Source: a virus. From it: a stretch of DNA of 39,420 bases. The translations under genes and the position numbers were made by a program. Numbering within the stretch: the first letter of the stretch is position 1; each line of letters starts with the position of its first letter. The notes under the pieces were generated by a model that saw only the letters and a program-made list of their open reading frames with translations, did no database searches and had not been told where the DNA came from. The DNA is taken from positions 1 to 39,420 of the IMG/VR virus record IMGVR_UViG_3300043437_000144; one strand, 5' to 3'. Positions 24,439 through 31,705 of the stretch are shown here, one piece after another.

Positions 24439-24715
24439 CATTGTGTTATCGTATAAGTTCTTTATCATATACTTCTATACATTACTGCATAGTTCAGACT
24501 ATATCATCACTAAATAAATTAGTGCAGGGTGCTCGTGTCAACATTACTGTCCTCAGCATAATCTGTTTGGACTCGGTTGTTAGTCGTTGAACCTTCAAAG
24601 ACATTACTGTCTAAGCTTGGCTGCTGATTGTCCTTTACAGGATGTTCCAGCAATTCTCCCTGTTTTACATGGACCCTATATGCATAAGGTATTAATTTTT
24701 ATGCAAGTTTTTTTA
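24439..24715 (-). ncRNA. Group IA intron in uracil-DNA glycosylase gene, ORF-less
   Basis: A 277-nt intron with textbook core sequences, in order on the - strand: P (AATTGCTGGAACATCC), Q (AATCAGCAGCCAAG), R (GTTCAACGACTA) and S (GATATAGTC). The 5' exon ends in T and the intron ends in G, and splicing restores GGA-ATG-GAT|CCT-TAT (GMD-PY). Three short hairpins with GTAA tetraloops occur (stem AGACA/TGTCT; a GACA/TGTT stem; CTATGCA/TGTATAG near the 3' end, a likely P9). Too small for an endonuclease, so it depends on self-splicing alone or another protein for mobility. Confidence 0.93.
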
Positions 24716-24916
24716 ATCCATTCCAATAATAACTACTCTAACATTAGATAAAGGAGTTACTTGAAAAGCTCTAAATACATTTTTACTTTCAGGAAATACA
24801 CTTGTCTTGGTCCTTCTGTCCTGTAAAAATGTTGCTAGTTTTTTAAAGTAATCCGATTCAATAATAGGCTGTAAGACTCTATACCAATCATCTGGTATAT
24901 TAATTAATTTGTTCAT
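24716..24916 (-). CDS. ung: Uracil-DNA glycosylase, exon 1
   Basis: Encodes residues 1-67, ending VRVVIIGMD, where D67 is the catalytic Asp of the GQDPYH-type motif. The intron follows immediately; unspliced reading stops at TAA directly after the Asp codon. The enzyme removes uracil from DNA, limiting damage from cytosine deamination and dUMP misincorporation. The gene begins 17 nt inside the upstream DnaA-like gene. A split exactly between D and PY means that no active protein arises without splicing. Confidence 0.88.
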
Positions 24917-25508
24917 CGATTTGTTCTCTTAAAATTGCCGACCACCTAGTTCTTTCTAAAAACTTGGTTCCGTGGCTTGTCTTTTCTTTGGGTTTCAGTA
25001 TTATAAAAGAGTCTGGTACTTCACTTTGCAGATGGTCTAAGATTTTCTTGAAAATTCTACAGTATCTTACATTAGTTTGTAGTAAGTTGTTGTGAGTTTC
25101 TAGTGCATGTAATATCGTACTATGATCTCGCATAAACATATTACCTACTGTTACTGTAGTATGGTCAAAATAAACGTAGAAAAGAACCATTGCTTGCTTT
25201 CTACAGTCATTAACCTCCCTCTTTCTAGAATTACTTAAAACTTGACTTAATAGTACTCTGTGATAATTACAGATAGTGTGTAGTATACTTAGTTCTTCTT
25301 CTGACCAAGTGTAAGCAATAGGCGCTACCTTTACTGTATCTGCCCTGTTTCTTTTTGTTGAATCTAAGTATTTGGTTAATTTTCTTTTAGGAATACCGTG
25401 AAAATTTACAAAGTCCTTGTAAACTTTTTCCAAAGCCAAAGGCTGATTCTTTAAGTCTTTCCTGCTAAATTCTATTGCTTTTATAATATAGTCTTTAATT
25501 GTTTGCAT
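24900..25508 (-). CDS. DnaA domain IV-like DNA-binding protein
   Basis: A 202-residue protein without an ATPase domain. Residues about 95-160 resemble the DnaA box-binding domain IV: NDCRKQAMVLFYVY (cf. xxRQIAMYLxRE), TVGNMFMRDHSTILHALETH (cf. IGxxFGGRDHTTVLHA), with RDHSTILHA at 128-136. Family members of DnaA use these residues to read the DnaA box. The N-terminal 90 residues match nothing. It overlaps the primase gene upstream and ung downstream. Likely roles are origin recognition or competition with host DnaA; both are inference. Confidence 0.75.
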   Translation of the reverse strand: MQTIKDYIIKAIEFSRKDLKNQPLALEKVYKDFVNFHGIPKRKLTKYLDSTKRNRADTVKVAPIAYTWSEEELSILHTICNYHRVLLSQVLSNSRKREVNDCRKQAMVLFYVYFDHTTVTVGNMFMRDHSTILHALETHNNLLQTNVRYCRIFKKILDHLQSEVPDSFIILKPKEKTSHGTKFLERTRWSAILREQIDEQIN

Positions 25509-26467
25509 AATTCTAGTACTTTCTCTGGGCCGTGATCTCTGTAGATATCGCTAGGGTCCTTACCAAACTCTCCATTGTAGGCAAAGAATGGAATATTAAA
25601 CTTCTCACTCATTTTCTTTGCTCCCCCTACTCCAGCTTCGTCTGGATCAAACCATAGCACTAATTTTTCGAACCTGCTTTTAAGTAATTCGTAAGCATTA
25701 TCAGACATAGGAGTATTCTCACTCCTTACAGCTACAGCATTATACCCTAAAGCGTGCAGTGTCATTACATCTTTTAAACCTTTGGTAATGATAAGCAACT
25801 GCCCTTTATGTGGTAATTGTGTGTAGCCTTCTAATATGCCTCCGAAGAAATTAGTCCGAAACTTTAATTGTTTCTTTCTAGTTAATGGTCGATATAATTT
25901 AAATTTATCTTTTTCCTTATATCTATAGCAGGGATCGTCTTCGTTATTTACATACCAAAGTTCATTGTTAATCCAAGCTTTCTCAATTCTTCTTATGTTA
26001 TAGAACTTGAGTATGCTGGTATTTATCCCAAACTGATTCCAATACTGGATATCTTGGGCTGTGAACTTAGTAAGTTTAACTTTAATTACAGCAGGATTTA
26101 CTTCAGGAATAACTGTATTTTTTGTTTCTGCTTTGAGTCTTTCTTTATCCGAAAGGTTCAGTGAACTTAAATTAAAGTCAGACTCAATCTTATAGAGAAT
26201 ATCTGGATACTTATACCCAGTTATCAGCATAGCAATATCAATACTGTTATAGTAAACTTTCTCTGTTGCATAATCTACAAAGTATAAATTACCTTGCCTA
26301 GTCCATTTAAAGAAACATCCTGGATTGGAATCGTCTCTGAATGGATTGATGTATCGTTTACCTAGGACAATAGATAAATTAAGATAATACTCCATAATAC
26401 GCTGTTGGCTTACCAAGTCGTATATAGTTTGTATTGTCGGCCTTGATTCTATTTGATTTAAGTCCAT
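25481..26467 (-). CDS. TOPRIM-domain DNA primase, divergent
   Basis: A 328-residue primase from ATG 26467; an upstream in-frame ATG at 26503 lies in the terminator stem and is rejected. The N-terminus has INPFRDDSNPGCFF where DnaG has CPFHxExxPSF, so the zinc-binding Cys/His are gone. The TOPRIM domain begins LLIITKGLKDVMTLHALGYNAVA (from about 224), where the catalytic Glu is a Lys, but LWFDPDEAG (DPD at 274-276) and GKDPSD are intact. Similar Glu-less primases occur in crAss-like phages. Overlaps the next gene by 28 nt. Confidence 0.8.
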   Translation of the reverse strand: MDLNQIESRPTIQTIYDLVSQQRIMEYYLNLSIVLGKRYINPFRDDSNPGCFFKWTRQGNLYFVDYATEKVYYNSIDIAMLITGYKYPDILYKIESDFNLSSLNLSDKERLKAETKNTVIPEVNPAVIKVKLTKFTAQDIQYWNQFGINTSILKFYNIRRIEKAWINNELWYVNNEDDPCYRYKEKDKFKLYRPLTRKKQLKFRTNFFGGILEGYTQLPHKGQLLIITKGLKDVMTLHALGYNAVAVRSENTPMSDNAYELLKSRFEKLVLWFDPDEAGVGGAKKMSEKFNIPFFAYNGEFGKDPSDIYRDHGPEKVLELCKQLKTIL

Positions 26468-26478
26468 AATAAAATAAA

Positions 26479-26501
26479 GGGGGACTATATAATAATCCCC
26501 C
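26479..26501 (-). terminator. Intrinsic terminator after SSB-like gene
   Basis: GGGGGA (26479-26484) pairs with TCCCCC (26496-26501), 11-nt loop; - strand continues TTTATTTTATT. It lies 15 nt after the SSB-like stop and directly before the primase start, isolating the two units. Confidence 0.8.
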
Positions 26502-26516
26502 ATTATTAGGGATTAA

Positions 26517-27374
26517 TTAAAAGTCCAAGAATGGATTTGGAGTTTCACTGGTTGCAGTTGAACTGCTAGTACCTGCAAATGGATTAACAATTGCAGAACC
26601 GCTACCAAACATATCAGTTACGCTTGTTTCAACTTCGTTATCAGCTGGAGCAGCTTCAACATCAAATTCTTTCAAGTCGTAGCTATTTTGGTAATCACCT
26701 TTGTAGCCATATTCTCCAACTACACGACTAGTTACATAGTCTGTAATTCTACCACTTACGTTTAAGAACACGCCAGTAAATACATCCTGGTATTTACCTT
26801 CTTTTACACCCAACAATACTTTAATACCTCCGCTAAGTTGGTTAAAGTGATTAAAGAATGCTTCTAACTCCGAACCATTTCCTTTTACCAAAGCATTGAA
26901 ATCATCCAATACAAATGGTTTAGTCTTAGGACTAGCGTTAGCATAGGCTTTCATTAAATTATAAATGTTCTCCTCACCTTCTTTTGCTTCACGAATACTC
27001 TTCATGTCTAACTTACGAGACGCATCCCAGCTACTCATAACTTCACTTACATTGGCCAAGTTGCTTGCCCATACAGTTTTAGTAAAGTTGTCGATATATT
27101 GCTTCTTGTCTGATTTAGACAAGCGAATGTTATTGGACACCCAGATAGCAAACTTACCACGGAACTCTAGTTTAGAGCTAGGATGGTTAGTATACCAAAA
27201 ATCTAGACGAGTATTGTTTTCACCTATGTAATTAGGTTCTTTAACATCGTCTGTATTTAAGATTTGCTTTAATCTTTTTGCGTCAGGGTTAACTGCAATA
27301 ATCTGAATGGGTGCAAAGCCAGTTACTAATTTACGGGCCGATGCTTCTCTGGTTTCTAATTCGTTTAAATTCAT
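26517..27374 (-). CDS. Putative single-stranded DNA-binding protein
   Basis: A 285-residue protein with a beta-rich middle (about residues 150-220) and a long low-complexity, acidic and Ser/Thr/Pro-rich tail ending PNPFLDF. A flexible tail with an acidic/hydrophobic tip is the hallmark of SSBs, where the tip (DIPF-type) recruits partners. Position between the Sak4-like ATPase and the primase fits. The N-terminal half has no recognised family, so the call relies on tail and context. Confidence 0.55.
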   Translation of the reverse strand: MNLNELETREASARKLVTGFAPIQIIAVNPDAKRLKQILNTDDVKEPNYIGENNTRLDFWYTNHPSSKLEFRGKFAIWVSNNIRLSKSDKKQYIDNFTKTVWASNLANVSEVMSSWDASRKLDMKSIREAKEGEENIYNLMKAYANASPKTKPFVLDDFNALVKGNGSELEAFFNHFNQLSGGIKVLLGVKEGKYQDVFTGVFLNVSGRITDYVTSRVVGEYGYKGDYQNSYDLKEFDVEAAPADNEVETSVTDMFGSGSAIVNPFAGTSSSTATSETPNPFLDF

Positions 27375-27379
27375 AATTT

Positions 27380-28147
27380 TTAATTTTCGTTACTTGTTTC
27401 GGGTTCTGTTAAACTTGATTTTAATTTTTTGTCCTTAGCTGGTAAAGTAGCTACAGCTGCTGGCGTAGCTGTTTCATCGTTATAATATTCGTCTACCATA
27501 TTACAAACTAGTTGTAAGTCATTTGGTATAAGAACTTCAGGAAACATATCCATAGGACTTTTTGCTGGATAGTTTCTAAAACGATTGGTTACAAAGTGAT
27601 AAGTTGGCACATTGTTCTTGTCTTCATCTACGTGAGTGTAAAGAGCAATGGTAAACAATCCTTCTAGTACAATCTGCGAATCTAAAGCCTTGCCTATAGT
27701 TTTGATTTTTTGACCCACAATTTTACCCTCATCCTCAATAGCTTCTGAGTGAGTAATATAAAATACTTTAAGATCATTGCGTAATCTACGGGCAGTAGTC
27801 AGCATGTTTGTTACTTGTTGCGCAAGCGAAACAAATTTCGAAAAGCCAACCTCGTTAGCTTTGCGCATCATTAAGAAAGACATAGAATAAATAGCATCGT
27901 CCATAATAACATTCTTGATGTGCGGTGCTTTCTCACTAATAGTGTTTAAAAGACCAGTAATCTGTGCAATGTCATCTACTTCCATGTAGTTTTTAGATTC
28001 TACGTTGTAGAGCTTCTCAGCTCCTCTAAATGGTAGCTCTTTTCTTGCTACGTTAATAATAAACGTTTCTTTTGGGTTGAGTGATTTAATTGATGTTGAT
28101 TTGCCAGTCCCACTCGGACCGACGATTGCGATTAGTTTGCTTGACAT
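27380..28147 (-). CDS. Sak4-like RecA-type ATPase
   Basis: A 255-residue P-loop ATPase. Walker A GPSGTGKS at residues 10-17, Walker B NVIMDD near 80, and the sensor-like VFYITHSE near 148-155. Sak4-type phage proteins are RecA/Rad51 core ATPases that anneal single strands together with an SSB, and here an SSB-like gene is next door (5 nt). The C-terminal 40 residues are Lys/Ala/Thr-rich. Alternative: another phage nucleotide-binding protein of the AAA_24 group. Confidence 0.8.
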   Translation of the reverse strand: MSSKLIAIVGPSGTGKSTSIKSLNPKETFIINVARKELPFRGAEKLYNVESKNYMEVDDIAQITGLLNTISEKAPHIKNVIMDDAIYSMSFLMMRKANEVGFSKFVSLAQQVTNMLTTARRLRNDLKVFYITHSEAIEDEGKIVGQKIKTIGKALDSQIVLEGLFTIALYTHVDEDKNNVPTYHFVTNRFRNYPAKSPMDMFPEVLIPNDLQLVCNMVDEYYNDETATPAAVATLPAKDKKLKSSLTEPETSNEN

Positions 28148-28150
28148 AAT

Positions 28151-28429
28151 TTATTGATTTATTTTTTTAAAGTCCCACCCGTAGAAAATCACGAAGTCCA
28201 TGGCCATTTCTTTAATATCCCTACGGACAATGCCTTCTGCTTCTAAGTCATCTACTAATTGAGGATTACTTTCTAGTTGTTTTATTAACCAATCTTTAAA
28301 ATCTAGTTCTTCTTGTACTGTCCACTTGTGTTTAGCAAACCAGTCTGCGTTGGTAAAGTCTATTTTATCTAAACTTGTTCCTACTCTAGATGCTAATTCT
28401 TCAAATACTGTTTTTAAGTTGTCTGTCAT
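28151..28429 (-). CDS. Conserved hypothetical protein
   Basis: A 92-residue protein with HKWTVQEELDFKDWLIKQLE in the middle and an ending AMDFVIFYGWDFKK. The WTxxEExxFxxWL and YGW blocks resemble an uncharacterised family in replication clusters of Bacteroidota phages. It overlaps the helicase gene by 4 nt upstream, suggesting a replisome-linked role. Confidence 0.6.
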   Translation of the reverse strand: MTDNLKTVFEELASRVGTSLDKIDFTNADWFAKHKWTVQEELDFKDWLIKQLESNPQLVDDLEAEGIVRRDIKEMAMDFVIFYGWDFKKINQ

Positions 28430-29532
28430 AATTTAGAATAATGCTCGTAATAACTCTTTGATGGACTATTCATCTCTTCAGGTCTGGGCAACTCTAAATA
28501 TTCTCCGTTTGCCCCATTAAAATATAGTCCTACACAAGAGTTCTCTAAGCCAAAATGTCGGTCCTTTAAAAACATAAGGGAACGATACTTTGCGCCTAGA
28601 ATAGATACATCATACCCATTGTGTGCAGGTATGTTATATCTAGAAGGATTAAATAATCCTAAGACTATTTCGTAGTCTTGTTGTACACCTTTGTTTAAAT
28701 GTAGTTCTTCCAGGGAAGGTTCTAACATTTCCTCTATCAACGCACCTCTGTTAGTGTACTGAGCACGCTCTGAAGATGGGGTTTGTTGGTGAACGATGAT
28801 GTTCGCCATTTTAAATCTTTTAGAAAATAGGTCCAACACAATGTCTTTTATCATATAGTCGATAGTTTGGTATGGAGTAAGGCGCATCTTTGTGTCTGGT
28901 GCTGTCTCACTTGCCAATAGACTAATATGGTCAAGAACATAAAATACCCAAGTATCATTCGATTTATAATGATAGGCCACTGGTACTTGTCTGCCATTTA
29001 TCTCTCTGTATTCATATTCTCCAATTTCAGGATTATCAAAGTATGCTCGCACATATTTTAAGATACCTGTAGGATTCCTAATAAAGTCTATGACCTCTAC
29101 AAATCCTTGAAGCTGTTGAATAAACTTTTCTGCGTTTTTAATCTTTTCCATTAAATCATTGTCTACTGTGAAAGAACCAATAGATTTAAGTTGAGATACG
29201 CTTATAGTTACTTTGTACTTTTCATACAAGTACATAGAGATAAAAGACATCCAAAAGTCTGTTTCGCTTTCCTCTAAAGCAAAATAGAATACTTTAGGTT
29301 TAATGTTTGTGTTGAAGGTTCTCTTAAAGATATTTAAGATTGTAAAGTATTTTACAAACTTGGTTTTACCTACACCAGAACCAGCTGTAATAGCTGTTAT
29401 CGAGCCTCGTGTAAAACCACCATAGGTTTGAGCTAACCTATCGAAAGGGGGAAGGATAGAAGTTAATCCTCCGCTTTCTTTTATTTGTTTGTTACGCTCA
29501 ATTTGTTGTAGTACATCATTAAAACCTAACAT
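28426..29532 (-). CDS. DnaB-like replicative helicase
   Basis: A 368-residue RecA-fold helicase. Walker A GSGVGKTK at residues 51-58 (preceded by GSITAITAG), a FYFALEES segment typical of DnaB motif 1a, Walker B YVLDHISLL near 200, and the later IVHQQT block. It is a C-terminal DnaB domain without an N-terminal primase-interaction domain, common in phage helicases. Unwinds the fork for the family A polymerase. Its start overlaps the upstream gene's stop by one base. Confidence 0.88.
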   Translation of the reverse strand: MLGFNDVLQQIERNKQIKESGGLTSILPPFDRLAQTYGGFTRGSITAITAGSGVGKTKFVKYFTILNIFKRTFNTNIKPKVFYFALEESETDFWMSFISMYLYEKYKVTISVSQLKSIGSFTVDNDLMEKIKNAEKFIQQLQGFVEVIDFIRNPTGILKYVRAYFDNPEIGEYEYREINGRQVPVAYHYKSNDTWVFYVLDHISLLASETAPDTKMRLTPYQTIDYMIKDIVLDLFSKRFKMANIIVHQQTPSSERAQYTNRGALIEEMLEPSLEELHLNKGVQQDYEIVLGLFNPSRYNIPAHNGYDVSILGAKYRSLMFLKDRHFGLENSCVGLYFNGANGEYLELPRPEEMNSPSKSYYEHYSKL

Positions 29533-30092
29533 TAGATAATACTTCTTGAGTTATAATTACCTTTACTGCCAGTGTTACGATATTCTTCGCACCAACCTGC
29601 TAGGTCGCTTTGTTGTACTCCATCAATTACTTTGGAAATGAAGTAGCCACTATTACGAATAAACTTCACAGAACCATTACGTTTCATACTATCGATGTAC
29701 ATATCTGTTGCTGCTAGAATTTCTTCTTTTGTGTAGTCGTGCTTCTCTAAGAACTTGTGCATCTTCTCCAAAGTGCTTTTCTTGTCGCTTACTTTTCCTG
29801 AGAATCCAATGTTCTGCCTACTAAACTTTTGGCTAAACTCATCTAACCAAGGAATGTCGTCATATATTTTAGGGACTTTTCCTTTAGGAATGACAATGTT
29901 AGTTGTTTTGTTTTCGTGTACAGCTAAAGCACCTACGATATTGAGTTCTTCTTCCTTTAGAATAGAATTAATTCTTGGGTGCCAAAAATACTTTGAATCA
30001 GATTCAACTAGTAAGCCTTCTTCTTTCCATTTTGCTATTAAGCCGTCATTCTCGCATAGAGCCCATAGCACATCGTAAAATGTTTTCTTCAT
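29532..30092 (-). CDS. Hypothetical protein, possible helicase partner
   Basis: A 186-residue protein. A C-terminal helical repeat-like region (EKHDYTKEEILAATDMYID and RNSGYFISKVIDG) resembles regions of phage proteins that sit before replicative helicases. A loader or accessory role is inferred only from the one-base overlap with the helicase gene; no catalytic motif is present. Confidence 0.55.
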   Translation of the reverse strand: MKKTFYDVLWALCENDGLIAKWKEEGLLVESDSKYFWHPRINSILKEEELNIVGALAVHENKTTNIVIPKGKVPKIYDDIPWLDEFSQKFSRQNIGFSGKVSDKKSTLEKMHKFLEKHDYTKEEILAATDMYIDSMKRNGSVKFIRNSGYFISKVIDGVQQSDLAGWCEEYRNTGSKGNYNSRSII

Positions 30093-30285
30093 TCTCTTTA
30101 ACTTCTTGTTCTACTGTTATATTGTGTCTGTTTTCCGATACAGGGATTACGAAATTAGCAAAATGTTCTGTTGTTTCCAATTCTTCGATTAACAATTTTT
30201 CTTCATCTTCTTCATAGGCTTTTTTCATTAAAAAATAATCAGGGTGTGTGTTGAGTGAATCTCCATAATGCTCATATTCAATCAT
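30046..30285 (-). CDS. Small acidic hypothetical protein
   Basis: A 79-residue protein, very acidic and helical (EEDEEKLLIEELETTEHF). It overlaps the next gene by 47 nt. First gene of the helicase unit, immediately after a terminator hairpin. No family. Confidence 0.5.
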   Translation of the reverse strand: MIEYEHYGDSLNTHPDYFLMKKAYEEDEEKLLIEELETTEHFANFVIPVSENRHNITVEQEVKENEENILRCAMGSMRE

Positions 30286-30306
30286 AATAAGTTTGTTTTA
30301 AGTTAA

Positions 30307-30328
30307 AAGGGGCTATTTCTAGCCCCTT
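30307..30328 (-). terminator. Intrinsic terminator after metallopeptidase gene
   Basis: AAGGGGCTA (30307-30315) and TAGCCCCTT (30320-30328) form a perfect 9-bp stem with a TTTC/GAAA tetraloop, followed on the - strand by TTAACTT. It sits 3 nt after the peptidase stop. Confidence 0.85.
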
Positions 30329-30331
30329 ATG

Positions 30332-31705
30332 TTAGCTAAGTAAATCAATTGTTTCGTCTAGTTTTCCTCGGTAGTCATCAGGTAAATCAAATAAATCATT
30401 TGCAGTATACTCTAATGGATATACATTACCACAGTTTGTGCAGGACACTGCATTTTCATCTAGATGATACTCGTAGTCATGAACACAACAATCGTTCATT
30501 CGAGGATCTAAATCACCACTTAATAAAGCTTCCCTAACTTCATCAGAATTGATATCAATTACTTTTTCTTGTGAAGCATTGTAACCTTTTCTATGGTAAG
30601 CAACAAATGCGACTGGTTCAACTAATCCTTTCTGTAAGTTTTCTTCTGTTAAATCATTTACACTAAGTCCATAATACATTCGAACAAATTGCTCATCTAT
30701 TTCATATTTGTAGTATGACCATTCATTCTCAATTTTAGTTCTCTGATCTAAAGGATCAGAGATACCTTGTTCGTACCTTAAATCATCGAATAACTGATAG
30801 TTCCTACCATTTTCCATGTTATTGTAGCTGCTCTGATTAATGCTTAAAGTATTAACCTTTTTCTTAGTGTAAGGAAAACTAAGCTGAACTTGTTCCTCCA
30901 GTAATCTTAACTGAATTTCATAGACCATAGACATCGCATTAATCATAGAGGGAATGTGAATTATCTCTTGGTCTGTATGTTCGTTAAAATACCCACAAGC
31001 AGTGTTGTGAGAAGCAACTTGTAGCCCACTTGATCTTAGTGCACCAACATCTGTACAAGAACCATTAGCAGGTTCATAATTATACTTGTTTAGTAAGTCT
31101 TGGATTACGGGCAGATGTTTGTCTGGGAATACAGTCACTGCATTGGTAAATACAATAAAATCATTGCAAGATGACCGTCTGTCTAGCTGACTAACTAAAG
31201 TAGAATCTTGAAAGAAATCTAAATCAGCTTTGTGAGAGCCGATACAGCCCCTTTCTTCGCCATAAAATAAAACTACTTTACAGGCAGGAAGAAGTTTCAA
31301 CATCTCAATAGCAAAATAAACACCTACAGAATCATCTGCGCCTATACCACACTGCTCGCCTTCTATTATGTCGAAGCCATAAATCCAATCACCAGCTCTT
31401 TGAATGGTGAGTCCTGGATGAAATTCTTGCGCTGTGTCGTAATGAGCTACAATAGTAGGATAAACTGAACTCTCCCCCTTAACGAAGTATAAATTCTTAC
31501 TTTTGTCTACTGTTCCTACTATTCCTGTTTCCTTCTTAATAAGTTCAAGTAAAAAATTAGCTTTTTTAGTTTGTCTGGCCTCATCGTATGTAGGAGCTTG
31601 CTCGTACATTATTGAATAGAACAATGGATAATTAATATCTAGTTGTCCTATGATTTCTCGTTTTAATACACGACTATACTCTGATTTTTGTTTGTTAAAA
31701 TACAT
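30332..31705 (-). CDS. M20/M28/M42-type zinc metallopeptidase with C-terminal zinc-ribbon-like segment
   Basis: A 457-residue protein. All ligands of a co-catalytic two-zinc peptidase are present in order: AHYD (H88, D90), GADDS (D124/D125), GEERG (E150, E151 general base), QLDRR (D175) and NEHTDQE (H243). The peptidase core spans about residues 15-270. The C-terminal 190 residues are not recognised and include a CC (406-407) and CTNC (422-425) that could form a zinc ribbon. Such enzymes are aminopeptidases or amidohydrolases. Its start overlaps the upstream cysteine-rich gene, and the pair is bracketed by terminators. Very unusual in a phage. Confidence 0.85.
   Translation of the reverse strand: MYFNKQKSEYSRVLKREIIGQLDINYPLFYSIMYEQAPTYDEARQTKKANFLLELIKKETGIVGTVDKSKNLYFVKGESSVYPTIVAHYDTAQEFHPGLTIQRAGDWIYGFDIIEGEQCGIGADDSVGVYFAIEMLKLLPACKVVLFYGEERGCIGSHKADLDFFQDSTLVSQLDRRSSCNDFIVFTNAVTVFPDKHLPVIQDLLNKYNYEPANGSCTDVGALRSSGLQVASHNTACGYFNEHTDQEIIHIPSMINAMSMVYEIQLRLLEEQVQLSFPYTKKKVNTLSINQSSYNNMENGRNYQLFDDLRYEQGISDPLDQRTKIENEWSYYKYEIDEQFVRMYYGLSVNDLTEENLQKGLVEPVAFVAYHRKGYNASQEKVIDINSDEVREALLSGDLDPRMNDCCVHDYEYHLDENAVSCTNCGNVYPLEYTANDLFDLPDDYRGKLDETIDLLS

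Noticed and set aside
24439-24468. ATG 24468 as start of a short glycosylase
   Set aside because: This stretch belongs to the group I intron; the true N-terminus is exon 1 at 24716-24916.
26468-26503. ATG 26503 as primase start
   Set aside because: It would place coding sequence across the terminator hairpin; ATG 26467 directly after the hairpin fits better.
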